Assembly (NCBI GenBank): GCA_024278135.1
Contig: JAJRTU010000073.1
Span: 1 to 39,342 of the forward strand
Origin: Gammaproteobacteria bacterium
GTDB taxonomy: Bacteria > Pseudomonadota > Gammaproteobacteria > Eutrophobiales > Eutrophobiaceae
Direction of reading: 5' to 3'
Length of the DNA: 39,342 nt
Both the position numbers and the translations under genes were made by a program. The notes under the pieces were generated by a model, which was given only the letters and a program-made list of their open reading frames with translations, was not told the DNA's origin and searched no databases. Positions 1-7,984 of the stretch are shown here, one piece after another. Position 1 is the first letter of the stretch. The number at the start of each line of letters is the position of its first letter.

Positions 1-57
1 AGGCAAAGGTCGCTGCTAATCTGCCGGGGACATCGACTCATTTCGTCCAGCCATGGC

Positions 58-1299
58 TCAGGCGAGGCGCCTGAATATCAGCGAGCCGTTGGTACCGCCA
101 AAACCAAAAGAATTAGACAGGACGACATCTATTTTCATGTCACGTGCCTGATGGGGCACATAGTCCAGATCACAATCCGGATCGGGGTTATGCAGGTTGA
201 TAGTGGGTGGCGCCACCTGATCGCGTATGGCCAGCACCGAAAAAACCGCTTCCACTCCCCCGGCCGCACCCAGCAGATGACCGATCATGGACTTGGTGGA
301 ACTGACGGCCAGGTTTTTTGCATGGTCACCAAAGACGTTTTTGATGGCATTGCTCTCTATCACATCTCCGGCAGGCGTTGAGGTACCGTGAGCGTTGATA
401 TAATCCATCTCTGAGGCATTGACAGCGGCATTGTTAATGGCATTTTGCATGCATTGCGCCGCACCTTCTCCACCCTTTGAAGGCAGGGTCATGTGATAGG
501 CATCGCCGCTCATACCGTAGCCGACAAGTTCAGCGTAAATACGGGCGCCACGGCGTCTGGCAAACTCGTATTCTTCCAGCACCACCACACCGGCACCATC
601 ACTCAGGACAAAACCGTCCCGGTCTTTGTCCCAGGGTCGGCTGGCACCTTCCGGATCATCGTTATTGGTTGACAGGGCACGGGAATTGGCAAAGCCCGCC
701 AGCCCGGTGGGCGAAGTCGCCATTTCTGCGCCGCCGGCTATCATGACATCGGCATCACCATACTCAATCAAACGGCTGGCATCACCGATATTGTGAGTAC
801 CCGTTGAACAGGCGGTGACGATGGCGAAGTTCGGGCCTCTGGCACCGTATTTTATGGAAAGATGCCCGGAGATCATATTGATGATATTGCTGGGAACATA
901 AAATGGTGAAATTCGGCGCGGGCCGCCTTCATCCATGATATGCGTGCCTTTTTCGATACCGGGCAGGCCGCCAATACCGGAGCCGATGGCCACACCCACA
1001 CGCTGGGCGATATCTTCTGTGATCTCGAGTCCGGAATCCTCAATGGCCTGGATCCCCGCTGCCATGCCGTAATGGATGAACGGATCCATTTTTTTTGCCT
1101 CTTTACGGGAAATATAGTCTTCTATATTGAATTCGCGAATGGAACCGCCAATACGCACTGAAAAATCGCTGGTGTCAAAATGCGATATAGGTTGAATACC
1201 GCTGACGCCGGCAATAATATTTTTCCAGACTTCCGAGACAGTATTGCCGACCGGTGTAATCAGGCCCAGACCGGTAACGACAACTCGACGTTTGCTCAC
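58..1299 (-). CDS. fabF: Beta-ketoacyl-ACP synthase II
   Basis: Condenses malonyl-ACP with a growing acyl-ACP in the cytosolic type II fatty-acid elongation cycle. The 413-residue thiolase-fold protein has the complete Cys-His-His site: Cys164 in [10 protein letters not shown], His304 in [11 protein letters not shown] and His341 in [11 protein letters not shown], at the spacing usual for FabF. The length is normal. The start codon is GTG; the next residues [11 protein letters not shown] are the usual family N-terminus, so it fits, although the Shine-Dalgarno is only a weak TAGAG. It is the last fab gene in the window, 70 bp beyond acpP, and is separated from it by a hairpin terminator that should lower its expression relative to ACP. 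The 57 bp downstream of its stop run off the window and show no recognisable gene. Confidence 0.97.
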   Translation of the reverse strand: MSKRRVVVTGLGLITPVGNTVSEVWKNIIAGVSGIQPISHFDTSDFSVRIGGSIREFNIEDYISRKEAKKMDPFIHYGMAAGIQAIEDSGLEITEDIAQRVGVAIGSGIGGLPGIEKGTHIMDEGGPRRISPFYVPSNIINMISGHLSIKYGARGPNFAIVTACSTGTHNIGDASRLIEYGDADVMIAGGAEMATSPTGLAGFANSRALSTNNDDPEGASRPWDKDRDGFVLSDGAGVVVLEEYEFARRRGARIYAELVGYGMSGDAYHMTLPSKGGEGAAQCMQNAINNAAVNASEMDYINAHGTSTPAGDVIESNAIKNVFGDHAKNLAVSSTKSMIGHLLGAAGGVEAVFSVLAIRDQVAPPTINLHNPDPDCDLDYVPHQARDMKIDVVLSNSFGFGGTNGSLIFRRLA

Positions 1300-1313
1300 G
1301 ATAACTCTATTTG

Positions 1314-1349
1314 AAAAAGAAAAGGCCGCGTGGTCAGACGCAGCCTTTT
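1314..1349 (-). terminator. Intrinsic terminator/attenuator between acpP and fabF
   Basis: Read on the minus strand, AAAAGGC (1349-1343) pairs with GCCTTTT (1326-1320), then one T-G wobble, then GCGT (1341-1338) pairs with ACGC (1331-1328). This gives a 12-bp stem with a six-base loop, followed directly by CTTTTTC. It lies 20 bp after the acpP stop and 21 bp before the fabF start. I infer partial termination, so that abundant acpP mRNA ends here while some transcription continues into fabF. Confidence 0.8.
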
Positions 1350-1369
1350 ATTAATTGTAAGACCAGGAT

Positions 1370-1606
1370 CTAGTCAAGATTGGCGTTGACGTATTCCACC
1401 GCCTGTTGGACTGTTGTTATTTTTTCTGCGTCCTCATCAGGGATTTCCGTCTTGAACTCTTCTTCAAGGGCCATGACCAACTCAACGGTATCAAGTGAAT
1501 CCGCACCCAGATCATCAACAAAGGATGCCTCACTGGATACCTCTTCTTCTTTTACGCCCAGTTGCTCCACTACTATTTTTTTAACGCGTTCTTCAACACT
1601 GCTCAT
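1370..1606 (-). CDS. acpP: Acyl carrier protein
   Basis: Small acidic cytosolic carrier that holds acyl intermediates on a 4'-phosphopantetheine arm. At 78 residues it has the standard length and the attachment motif [16 protein letters not shown], with the modified serine at position 37 (counting Met). The ATG start is preceded by a strong GGGAGG Shine-Dalgarno, consistent with very high expression. It lies between fabG and fabF. The 153-bp gap upstream is AT-rich and probably carries its own promoter, and a terminator follows it, so acpP can be made independently of the rest of the operon. Confidence 0.98.
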   Translation of the reverse strand: MSSVEERVKKIVVEQLGVKEEEVSSEASFVDDLGADSLDTVELVMALEEEFKTEIPDEDAEKITTVQQAVEYVNANLD

Positions 1607-1655
1607 AATGGGTAATTCCTCCCTTTACGGTGTGGTCACCGAAAATTCGTGTGTA

Positions 1656-1683
1656 AGTTTAGTGAAAACCTAATAACTTGCAA
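1656..1683 (-). promoter_or_regulatory. Candidate sigma-70 promoter for acpP
   Basis: On the minus strand, TTGCAA (1683-1678) and TAAACT (1661-1656) are separated by 16 bp, in the AT-rich gap between fabG and acpP and about 50 bp before the acpP ATG. The match is moderate. The position and the expected need for a separate acpP transcript are the main support. Confidence 0.35.
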
Positions 1684-1759
1684 GCTGGATAGTACTTTAA
1701 TTATTATTTAACTATTTATCAGTATGTTAAAGCCTGCAGTTAATGTTAAAAATAGTTTT

Positions 1760-2509
1760 TTACGCCATATACATGCCTCCATTGACATTAATCGTCTCGC
1801 CGGAAATGTAGGCTGCCGCCGGTGACGCCAGAAAAGCGACAACGGCGGCCACTTCATCCGCCTTGCCCAGTCGTCCCAGGGCAATTTGCTCGCTTAATAC
1901 CCCTTGTTGCTCTTCGCTTAAAGTATCGGTCATGTCTGTGCTGATAAAACCGGGAGCGACGGCATTCACGGTGATATTACGACTGCCGATTTCCTTCGCC
2001 AGAGCACGGGTAAAGCCGATCATACCTGCTTTCGCCGCCGCATAATTGCATTGACCGGCGTTGCCTGACAATGCCACCACTGAGGTAATGTTAATGATGC
2101 GTCCCTGTCGGGCTTTCATCATAGCACGCAGACAAAGTTTGCTCAGTCGATAGACTGAATTGAGGTCGGTATTGATTACATCATGCCACTCATCATCTTT
2201 CATTCGCATCAGCAGGTTATCTCGCGTAATGCCGGCATTGTTCACGAGAATACCGGCGCTATGCCCATCATTTTTTATCTGACTCGAAAACGTCTCCACC
2301 GAATGAACATCAGCGACATCCAGCACATAGCCTTTACCCCTCAGGTCTGCCGAGCAGAGCGTATCATCAATGGATTTTGCTCCGGCTTCTGTGGTCGCGG
2401 TACCGATAACGAAAGCCCCTGCCTGCCCCAGAGCCAGGGCGACAGCTTTGCCGATACCGCGACTGGCACCGGTAACCAATGCTGTTTGATTCTCAAGTGT
2501 ATGGCTCAT
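1760..2509 (-). CDS. fabG: 3-oxoacyl-ACP reductase
   Basis: NADPH-dependent reduction of 3-oxoacyl-ACP to 3-hydroxyacyl-ACP. The 249-residue classical short-chain dehydrogenase shows the cofactor-binding TGASRGIG (13-20), NNAGITRD (90-97) and the Asn116-Ser143-Tyr156-Lys160 catalytic set (YAAAK). The C-terminus ISGETINVNGGMYMA is typical of FabG rather than of other SDRs. The ATG overlaps the fabD stop as ATGA, and GGAGGA inside the end of fabD serves as ribosome-binding site, so fabD and fabG are translationally coupled. Confidence 0.97.
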   Translation of the reverse strand: MSHTLENQTALVTGASRGIGKAVALALGQAGAFVIGTATTEAGAKSIDDTLCSADLRGKGYVLDVADVHSVETFSSQIKNDGHSAGILVNNAGITRDNLLMRMKDDEWHDVINTDLNSVYRLSKLCLRAMMKARQGRIINITSVVALSGNAGQCNYAAAKAGMIGFTRALAKEIGSRNITVNAVAPGFISTDMTDTLSEEQQGVLSEQIALGRLGKADEVAAVVAFLASPAAAYISGETINVNGGMYMA

Positions 2510-3450
2510 GACTGTCCTCCATCTAAAGCGGCAGCAAGCGATCTGTCATCATTTAGCGGCAGAACCTCCATACCACGGTCTATTCTCTTAATCAGGCCGG
2601 TCAATACCTTGCCGGGACCACATTCAATGATGCGGCTTACCTGCACTGATTTTAATTTTTCTATGGTCTCCCTCCACCTTACCGGCTGATGCAGTTGTTG
2701 CAGCAGGGCCTTTTTGATGTCGTCCGCATTCGTGCGTTGCTGCACATCCACATTCTGAATGATGGGAATACCGGCGTCGACAAAAGGCAGTTGCTCCAGT
2801 CTCAGCGCCAGTCGTTCCGCGGCTTCGTGCATCAGCGCGCAGTGCGATGGCACACTGACCGGTATCAATATTGTCCGTTTGGCACCCGCCTCTTTCGCCA
2901 GAAGCATCGCCCTGTCCACGGCTTCTTTATGTCCCGCGATCACCACCTGGGCCGCCGAATTAAAATTGGCTGCCGAGACTGTTTGTGATTCTGCCGCCTC
3001 TTTGCACACCTGTACCACCTGCTCGTCGCTCAGCCCCAGAATCGCCGCCATCGCGCCGACTCCTTCGGGTACCGCCTCCTGCATGTAGCGCCCTCTGTCT
3101 GCCACCAAAGTGACCGCATCAGCGAGCGTCAACACTCCGGCGCAGACCAGCGCACTGTATTCCCCTAAACTGTGCCCGGCGACGAGCGCGGGCAACTGCC
3201 CCCCTTGCTCAAGCCACAGCCGCCAGACAGCGACACTGGCTGTCAGTAATGCGGGTTGCGTATTCGTTGTCCGGTTGAGTGCGTCATCCGGGTTTTCCTG
3301 AATCAAAGCCCAGAGATCAAAACCCAGACTGTCGGAAGCCTCACGAAAGGTAGTGCTGACACTGCCATGTGCACCAGCCAGATCCGCCAACATACCTGGA
3401 GCCTGTGATCCCTGCCCCGGAAATACAAAGGCCAGTTGCTTATCGCTCAT
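2506..3450 (-). CDS. fabD: Malonyl-CoA:ACP transacylase
   Basis: Transfers malonyl from CoA to ACP, supplying the two-carbon donor for FabH, FabF and other synthases. The 314-residue sequence begins with the family FVFPGQGSQ and has the nucleophile Ser94 in GHSLGEYSA, the substrate arginine around 119, and catalytic His203 in SVPSHCALM. Length and residue positions are normal. It starts 23 bp after the fabH stop, with GGTAGAG upstream of the ATG, and overlaps fabG by 4 bp. Confidence 0.97.
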   Translation of the reverse strand: MSDKQLAFVFPGQGSQAPGMLADLAGAHGSVSTTFREASDSLGFDLWALIQENPDDALNRTTNTQPALLTASVAVWRLWLEQGGQLPALVAGHSLGEYSALVCAGVLTLADAVTLVADRGRYMQEAVPEGVGAMAAILGLSDEQVVQVCKEAAESQTVSAANFNSAAQVVIAGHKEAVDRAMLLAKEAGAKRTILIPVSVPSHCALMHEAAERLALRLEQLPFVDAGIPIIQNVDVQQRTNADDIKKALLQQLHQPVRWRETIEKLKSVQVSRIIECGPGKVLTGLIKRIDRGMEVLPLNDDRSLAAALDGGQS

Positions 3451-3473
3451 CTCTACCTGCCTGCTCTCCGGTT

Positions 3474-4430
3474 CTAGTATTTCGCGACTACCGAGCCCCA
3501 GGTAAACCCACTGCCAATAGCCTCAAAGAATAAATTATCCCCGCGCTTGATTCGACCATCGCGGATACCGGTATCCAGTGCCAGGGGAATGGAGCCACCG
3601 GAGGTATTACCATGCTCCGCGACCGTCAGGATCACCTTTTCCATCGTCATGTCCAGTTTTTTCGCTGTCGCTTTTATGATGCGTTGATTGGCCTGATGAG
3701 GTATCAGCCAGTCGATATCGTTCTTCTCCAGGCCACATTCCTCCAGGGTTTCGTTAACGATACTCCCCATGGCATTCACGGCAAATTTAAATACTTCATT
3801 GCCGCGCATACGAATAAAGGGATCGCCTGTCGGTTTTGATACGCCGGAGGGAACCTGCAGAAGACTGGAATAGGCCCCGTTGGCATGCAGACGTGTGACA
3901 TAGATGCCTGGCTCCGTTGCCGCTTCCAGCAACATGGCACCGGCACCATCGCCAAACAGAACGCAGGTGCCCCGATCACTCCAGTCCAGTATCCTGGAAT
4001 TGGAATCGGCGCCCAGTACCAGTGCCCGCTTGACAGCACCCGAAGCGATAAACTTGTCGGCAATACTGAAAGCATAAATGAAGCCTGAACAGGCCGCCTG
4101 TACATCAAATGCGGCACAGTTGTTGTCGATGCCGAGCCGGTGTTGCAGAAGGCAGGCCGTGCTGGGATAGATCAGATCCGGTGTGGAAGTGGCCAGCACG
4201 ATAAGTTCGATGGTATTGGCATCTATATCTGCCGCCTCCAATGCACGCAGTGCCGCCTGTTCACACATATCACAGGTGCTTTCATCATCCCTGACAATAT
4301 GACGTTCCCGGATGCCGGTACGCGCCTGAATCCATTCATCACTGGTGTCCACCAGCACCTCGAGTTCGGCATTGGTCATGACTCTTTCGGGCAAATAGCT
4401 GCCGGTGGCTGTAATCCTGGAATACCTCAA
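3474..4430 (-). CDS. fabH: Beta-ketoacyl-ACP synthase III
   Basis: Starts fatty-acid synthesis by condensing acetyl-CoA with malonyl-ACP. The Cys-His-Asn triad is complete: cysteine in QAACSGF, histidine in IPHQANQRI and asparagine in HGNTSGGS (119, 250 and 280 if counted from the upstream TTG at 4445). There is no ATG near the N-terminus. I chose the TTG at 4430 because its product begins MRYSRITATGSYLPE, colinear with E. coli FabH, and GAGGG lies 7 bp upstream. A TTG at 4445 would add five residues and overlap plsX by 11 bp, and it also has a possible GAAGAG. It follows plsX and precedes fabD. Confidence 0.95.
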   Translation of the reverse strand: MRYSRITATGSYLPERVMTNAELEVLVDTSDEWIQARTGIRERHIVRDDESTCDMCEQAALRALEAADIDANTIELIVLATSTPDLIYPSTACLLQHRLGIDNNCAAFDVQAACSGFIYAFSIADKFIASGAVKRALVLGADSNSRILDWSDRGTCVLFGDGAGAMLLEAATEPGIYVTRLHANGAYSSLLQVPSGVSKPTGDPFIRMRGNEVFKFAVNAMGSIVNETLEECGLEKNDIDWLIPHQANQRIIKATAKKLDMTMEKVILTVAEHGNTSGGSIPLALDTGIRDGRIKRGDNLFFEAIGSGFTWGSVVAKY

Positions 4431-4434
4431 CGCA

Positions 4435-5448
4435 TTAGCCCTCAATCAACAGCTCTTCGAGTCTTTCACTTATTCTATCCGGCACATTCTTGTTCACTTC
4501 CACCAATGCCTCGTCGATAGCATGAGCAAAGGACAAACTGTCTGCCCCCCCATGACTCTTCACTACGATACCTTTCAAACCCAGCAAGCTGGCGCCATTA
4601 TAACGTCTGGGATCAATCTTACGGCGGATGGTGCTTAACACCGGGCGACTTATCAGGGCCGCCAGTTTGCCATACAGTGAGCCACGGAAGACTTCTCTGG
4701 CATGGGCACTGAACAACTCTGCCACACCCTCGCTGGCCTTCAGGGCAATATTGCCGGAGAAGCCGTCACAAACAATAACATCGACCTTGCTGGCGAAAAG
4801 ATCATTGCCCTCAACAAAACCGACATAATTCAAATGACTTTCGCTCAATAACAACGCCGCCTGCTTCACCCTGTCGTTGCCCTTGATTTCTTCTGCACCG
4901 ACATTTAACAGCGCGACGGTAGGATTTTTAACATTATCCACAGCACTGGTTAATTCAGCGCCCATGACGGCATACTGGAATAATTGTTCGGAACTGGGCT
5001 CAACATTGGCACCCAAATCCAGCACATGAGTATGACCTCTCAAACCCGGCATCATGGAACAGATGGCGGGTCGGTCTATGCCTGGCAGCATTTTCAGGAC
5101 AAAGCGGGCCATGGCCATCAGCGCACCGGTATTACCGGCACTGACGCAGGCCATCGCCTGACTCTCCTTGACCAGTTGAATGGCAACGCGCATGGAAGAA
5201 TCTTTTTTGCTCCGCAGCGCCTGTGACGGCAACTCGTGCATTTCCACTACTTCTGTGGCGTGTTTTATACGCAATTGAGCACCGGGTTTGGCGCCATTAT
5301 CTGCCAGCACACGAATGAGGGTATCTTCATCACCGACCAGGATGATTTCCAGTCCCTGATGCTTTTTAAGACTGTAGAGCGCGGCGGGGACTATCTCAGA
5401 AGGACCGTAATCCCCTCCCATTGCGTCAAGTGCAATGCAGAATGTCAA
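4435..5448 (-). CDS. plsX: Phosphate acyltransferase PlsX
   Basis: Converts acyl-ACP to acyl-phosphate, the acyl donor for PlsY in phosphatidic-acid synthesis, linking fatty-acid and phospholipid synthesis at the inner face of the membrane. The 337-residue protein has the N-terminal ALDAMGGDYGP, the internal SAGNTGALMA and VCDGFSGNIALK, and a C-terminal LLGLKGIVVKSHGGAD, all typical of PlsX. It uses a TTG start that aligns with the E. coli start; the Shine-Dalgarno (AGAG) is weak. It sits between rpmF and fabH, the usual gammaproteobacterial order. Confidence 0.96.
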   Translation of the reverse strand: MTFCIALDAMGGDYGPSEIVPAALYSLKKHQGLEIILVGDEDTLIRVLADNGAKPGAQLRIKHATEVVEMHELPSQALRSKKDSSMRVAIQLVKESQAMACVSAGNTGALMAMARFVLKMLPGIDRPAICSMMPGLRGHTHVLDLGANVEPSSEQLFQYAVMGAELTSAVDNVKNPTVALLNVGAEEIKGNDRVKQAALLLSESHLNYVGFVEGNDLFASKVDVIVCDGFSGNIALKASEGVAELFSAHAREVFRGSLYGKLAALISRPVLSTIRRKIDPRRYNGASLLGLKGIVVKSHGGADSLSFAHAIDEALVEVNKNVPDRISERLEELLIEG

Positions 5449-5529
5449 AGCGAATCTCTGGGAAATTAGACGGGAAGTGGTAATTTATCGGCTGTTCCGG
5501 ACTTATCCATGTCGGAATGCCTGGCGTTA

Positions 5530-5715
5530 TTATTCGTCGTCGTTCGAATTAATCAAGACCTGACGACCTCGGTAGTAACCATCAGCGCTGATATGGTGGC
5601 GACGATGGATCTCTCCAGTAGCCTGCTCGGTAGCCAGTGTCGGTCCAGACAATGCATCATGTGAACGACGCATATCACGTCGAGAACTGGATTTTTTACT
5701 CTTTTGTACAGCCAT
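5530..5715 (-). CDS. rpmF: Large-subunit ribosomal protein bL32
   Basis: Structural protein of the 50S subunit. The 61-residue basic protein begins [17 protein letters not shown] and contains [17 protein letters not shown], both typical of bL32. No zinc-binding cysteines are present, so this is the cysteine-free type found in many proteobacteria. The ATG follows AGGACAAGAAG. It lies 26 bp after yceD and 81 bp before plsX; this ribosome/lipid gene pairing is conserved in proteobacteria. Confidence 0.97.
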   Translation of the reverse strand: MAVQKSKKSSSRRDMRRSHDALSGPTLATEQATGEIHRRHHISADGYYRGRQVLINSNDDE

Positions 5716-5741
5716 CTTCTTGTCCTCTATCTGTTCAGTCT

Positions 5742-6251
5742 TTAACTGTTTTTCAACTTCAAATCTTTCAGTATGGCGAAGGGCCGTCGTCCGTCCCCAT
5801 TGTCTCTGTCAGGCGGCGGGGCCTGCGGGTGACACACATCTGTGTTGTGACTGGGTGCCAGAGGCAAAGCCAGTAACAACTCGTCTTCAAAAAATCGATG
5901 CAGTGATAATTTTCTGCCTGTCATTATCAAAGGTTCCAGCTTGCGGGGCAACTCCGCCACTTCATCTTCACTGGCAAGCAGGACGACATTCACAGAGCCC
6001 GCAATATCAACCCCAACAGGCTGCAAACAGCGCCGGCATTCCATACTCAGGCTCGTGCTGTAGCGACCGGATATACGAATTCGATTCTGCTCGTCCTTAT
6101 CGAAATGTAACTCGAACTGAATCGAAGCGGCATCATTGCACAACAAACCGTGTAAACCTTGCATGCCATTGATGTCCAAAACGCCCGAGATTTCCTCTCT
6201 TGACTCAGCAAGTCGCGCCGGATCGAAAAACTGCGGAGGGCCTGTTTGCAT
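5742..6251 (-). CDS. yceD: YceD/DUF177 family protein (23S rRNA accumulation factor)
   Basis: DUF177 protein. In E. coli YceD is reported to affect 23S rRNA accumulation, and in plants the family acts in rRNA processing. The sequence has MECRRCLQP in the middle, then the conserved [14 protein letters not shown], a histidine-cysteine element (HNTDVCH) and the terminal [10 protein letters not shown] chose the ATG at 6251, giving 169 residues starting [16 protein letters not shown], because homologues begin close to an FxDPxRLA segment. A TTG at 6290, behind AGGGGA, would give 182 residues. The ATG has no Shine-Dalgarno and lies directly downstream of a near-consensus promoter. Confidence 0.88.
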   Translation of the reverse strand: MQTGPPQFFDPARLAESREEISGVLDINGMQGLHGLLCNDAASIQFELHFDKDEQNRIRISGRYSTSLSMECRRCLQPVGVDIAGSVNVVLLASEDEVAELPRKLEPLIMTGRKLSLHRFFEDELLLALPLAPSHNTDVCHPQAPPPDRDNGDGRRPFAILKDLKLKNS

Positions 6252-6261
6252 CAGGCGGGGA

Positions 6262-6290
6262 AGTTTAGCCACACATGGCAGTACTGTCAA
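6262..6290 (-). promoter_or_regulatory. Near-consensus sigma-70 promoter for yceD-rpmF-plsX
   Basis: On the minus strand, a perfect -35 TTGACA (6290-6285) is followed after 17 bp by TAAACT (6267-6262). A start site 6-8 bases past the -10 would fall only a few bases before the yceD ATG at 6251, so the transcript would have almost no leader. It faces away from maf, matching the divergent gene order. Confidence 0.6.
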
Positions 6291-6384
6291 AGAAATCCCC
6301 TGTTAAATTTTACGTTTAAGCTGTTGACTTGACAGGTTTTTACAGAATGTCATCATGCCGGGACAGCAAGCTGCTCATGAAATC

Positions 6385-6400
6385 GAGGTAAATACCCATT
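6385..6400 (+). promoter_or_regulatory. Ribosome-binding site and AUU start codon of maf
   Basis: GAGGT at 6385-6389 lies 8 bases before ATT at 6398-6400. An in-frame TAA at 6389-6391 rules out any earlier start, and no ATG, GTG or TTG occurs between it and the conserved LILASSSPYR. A four-codon reading frame, ATG AAA TCG AGG TAA (6377-6391), precedes it in the same frame. Confidence 0.6.
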
Positions 6401-6976
6401 TCCACATTAATCCTGGCCTCATCCTCGCCCTATCGGCAAGACTTACTCAGGCGTCTAAAACTACCCTTTCAGGTCATTTCCCCGGACATCGATGAGTTAT
6501 GCCGGACAGATGCATCCGCTCATGAGCAAGTGCAATACCTGGCCCGCCGCAAGGCCAGGGCCGTGGCGGCAAAGGCCGGCAATGCCCTGATCATCGGCTC
6601 AGATCAACTGGCGACCTGCAAGGGGCGGGTTTTGAGCAAACCGGGCAATCATGAACGTGCCAGGGAGCAACTGCAAAGCATGCGGGGACAATCGCTGCTT
6701 TTCCATACCGGTCTTTGCCTGTTCAATTCAGCAACGGGTGAAGACACAACGGAATGTGTGGAGTATCGGGTCTACTTTCGTCAGTATTCTGATCCGGAAA
6801 TAGAGCGCTACCTGGATGCTGAGACGCCCTACGACTGCGCGGGCAGTTTCAAGTCAGAACAATTGGGCATCACGCTGGTGGAAAAGATGGAAGGGCCGGA
6901 CCCATCCGCCCTGATCGGTTTGCCACTGATCAGTTTAGCCGCCATGTTGCGTCGGGAAGGCCTGTTATTACCTTAA
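6398..6976 (+). CDS. maf: Maf-family nucleotide pyrophosphatase, YceF type
   Basis: Maf proteins hydrolyse non-canonical or modified nucleoside triphosphates; the YceF branch prefers m7GTP. The full 192-residue protein starts (M)STLILASSSPYR, which holds the phosphate-binding SSSPYR. It continues with SPDIDE, GSDQL (Asp69, the same number as in E. coli YceF), KP, CAGSFKSEQLGITLVEKMEG and DPSALIGLPL. CAGSFKSE places it with YceF rather than YhdE. The start appears to be ATT. The first GTG, at 6530, would delete the first 44 residues, including the active-site loop, so it is unlikely. The gene is divergent from yceD and convergent with sppA. Confidence 0.9.
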   Translation: MSTLILASSSPYRQDLLRRLKLPFQVISPDIDELCRTDASAHEQVQYLARRKARAVAAKAGNALIIGSDQLATCKGRVLSKPGNHERAREQLQSMRGQSLLFHTGLCLFNSATGEDTTECVEYRVYFRQYSDPEIERYLDAETPYDCAGSFKSEQLGITLVEKMEGPDPSALIGLPLISLAAMLRREGLLLP

Positions 6977-7006
6977 TGTAATTTATTGCATATATTTGAT
7001 AAGTAC

Positions 7007-7948
7007 TTATTTTAACTTGTAATTTAACATTGACTCCAGTTTGCTTGCCATACTGGCCCCAAGACTGCCGGCAAAACGATCCAGATAATTTTCCCGGTGG
7101 GTAAAATCGACAATATCTTCAGCACCTATCACTTCACGGGCAACGTAACCGGCGCTTCCCAGCGCATCCACCAGACCCAGCTCGATGGATTGTTCACCGG
7201 TCCAGATCAGTCCCGAAAAGATCTTGTCGTCCTCTTTCAGGCGGTCTCCGCGCCCCTGTTTGACCGTCGCAATGAATTGCTGATAAACATCATCCAGCAG
7301 CATGTCCACGTGTGCCAGATCTGCCGGTTTTTGCGGCGAAAAGGAATCCAGGAAGGCCTTGCGCTCACCTGCGTGTCGTACACGCCGCTCAATGCCCAGC
7401 TTTTTTATACTCTCAACAAAACCGAAACCGGACATAATGACGCCGATCGACCCGACCAGACTCGCTTTATTGGCATAAATCTTGTCGGCGGCCGACGCGA
7501 TATAGTATCCACCGGAAGCACACAGATCGCCGATAACAGCGTACAGAGGAATATCCGGATATTTCGTTCGTAAGCGTCGAATCTCATCATTGACGTACCC
7601 CTACTGCACCGGGCTGCCGCCCGGACTGTTGATACGGAGAATGACGCCGGCGGTATTTCTGTCCTCAAAAGCGGCGCGTAAACCGGAAGCGATGTAATCC
7701 GCATTGGCCTCGCTGTCTGCGGATATGACCCCATTGATATCGACCAGGGCCGTATGCTGACCACCGGCAAAGCCTGTACCCTGCCATTCCCCTGACAGGT
7801 AAATTGCCAGAAATGAAAATAAATAGACGGCCAGCAGGGATTTAAAGAAAATATTCCAGCGCCGGTGACTGCGTTGCTCCCGCAGAAACTCCCGGGCAAG
7901 CTGGTTGACCATCTTCTGCTCCAGTTGTGGATCACTATTGTCGTTCAT
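7007..7948 (-). pseudogene. sppA: Signal peptide peptidase SppA (short form), interrupted by an in-frame amber codon
   Basis: SppA is a membrane serine/lysine protease that degrades cleaved signal peptides. From the ATG at 7948 (preceded by AAGGTGAG) the frame has one transmembrane helix (about 32-53), a ClpP-like fold with INSPGGSPVQ, then TAG at codon 116 (7603-7601). The same frame then continues unbroken for about 197 codons: VNDEIRRLR, catalytic Ser145 in CASGGYY, SLVGSIGVIMSGF and Lys197 in GERKAF. Length without the stop (about 313) and the Ser-Lys spacing of 52 are normal. Both catalytic residues are after the stop, and no ATG or GTG occurs before them, so the gene is inactive unless the amber is suppressed or is a base-call error. 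There is no other lesion. Confidence 0.8.
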
Positions 7949-7984
7949 ATATTCACTCACCTTCCATCGGTGTCAAAGTGGATG

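Noticed and set aside
1-57. Start of a pabC- or mltG-like gene downstream of fabF
   Set aside because: The frames visible on the minus strand do not match PabC or MltG N-termini and the stretch is too short to judge.
6991-7012. Palindrome ATAAGTACTTAT between maf and sppA as a bidirectional terminator
   Set aside because: Perfect over 12 bp but all AT except one GC pair, so too weak as a terminator; it also overlaps the sppA stop.
7601-7603. TAG as a reassigned sense codon (pyrrolysine or similar)
   Set aside because: acpP, fabH, rne, dksA and the diguanylate cyclase all end in TAG, so the codon is a normal stop in this genome.
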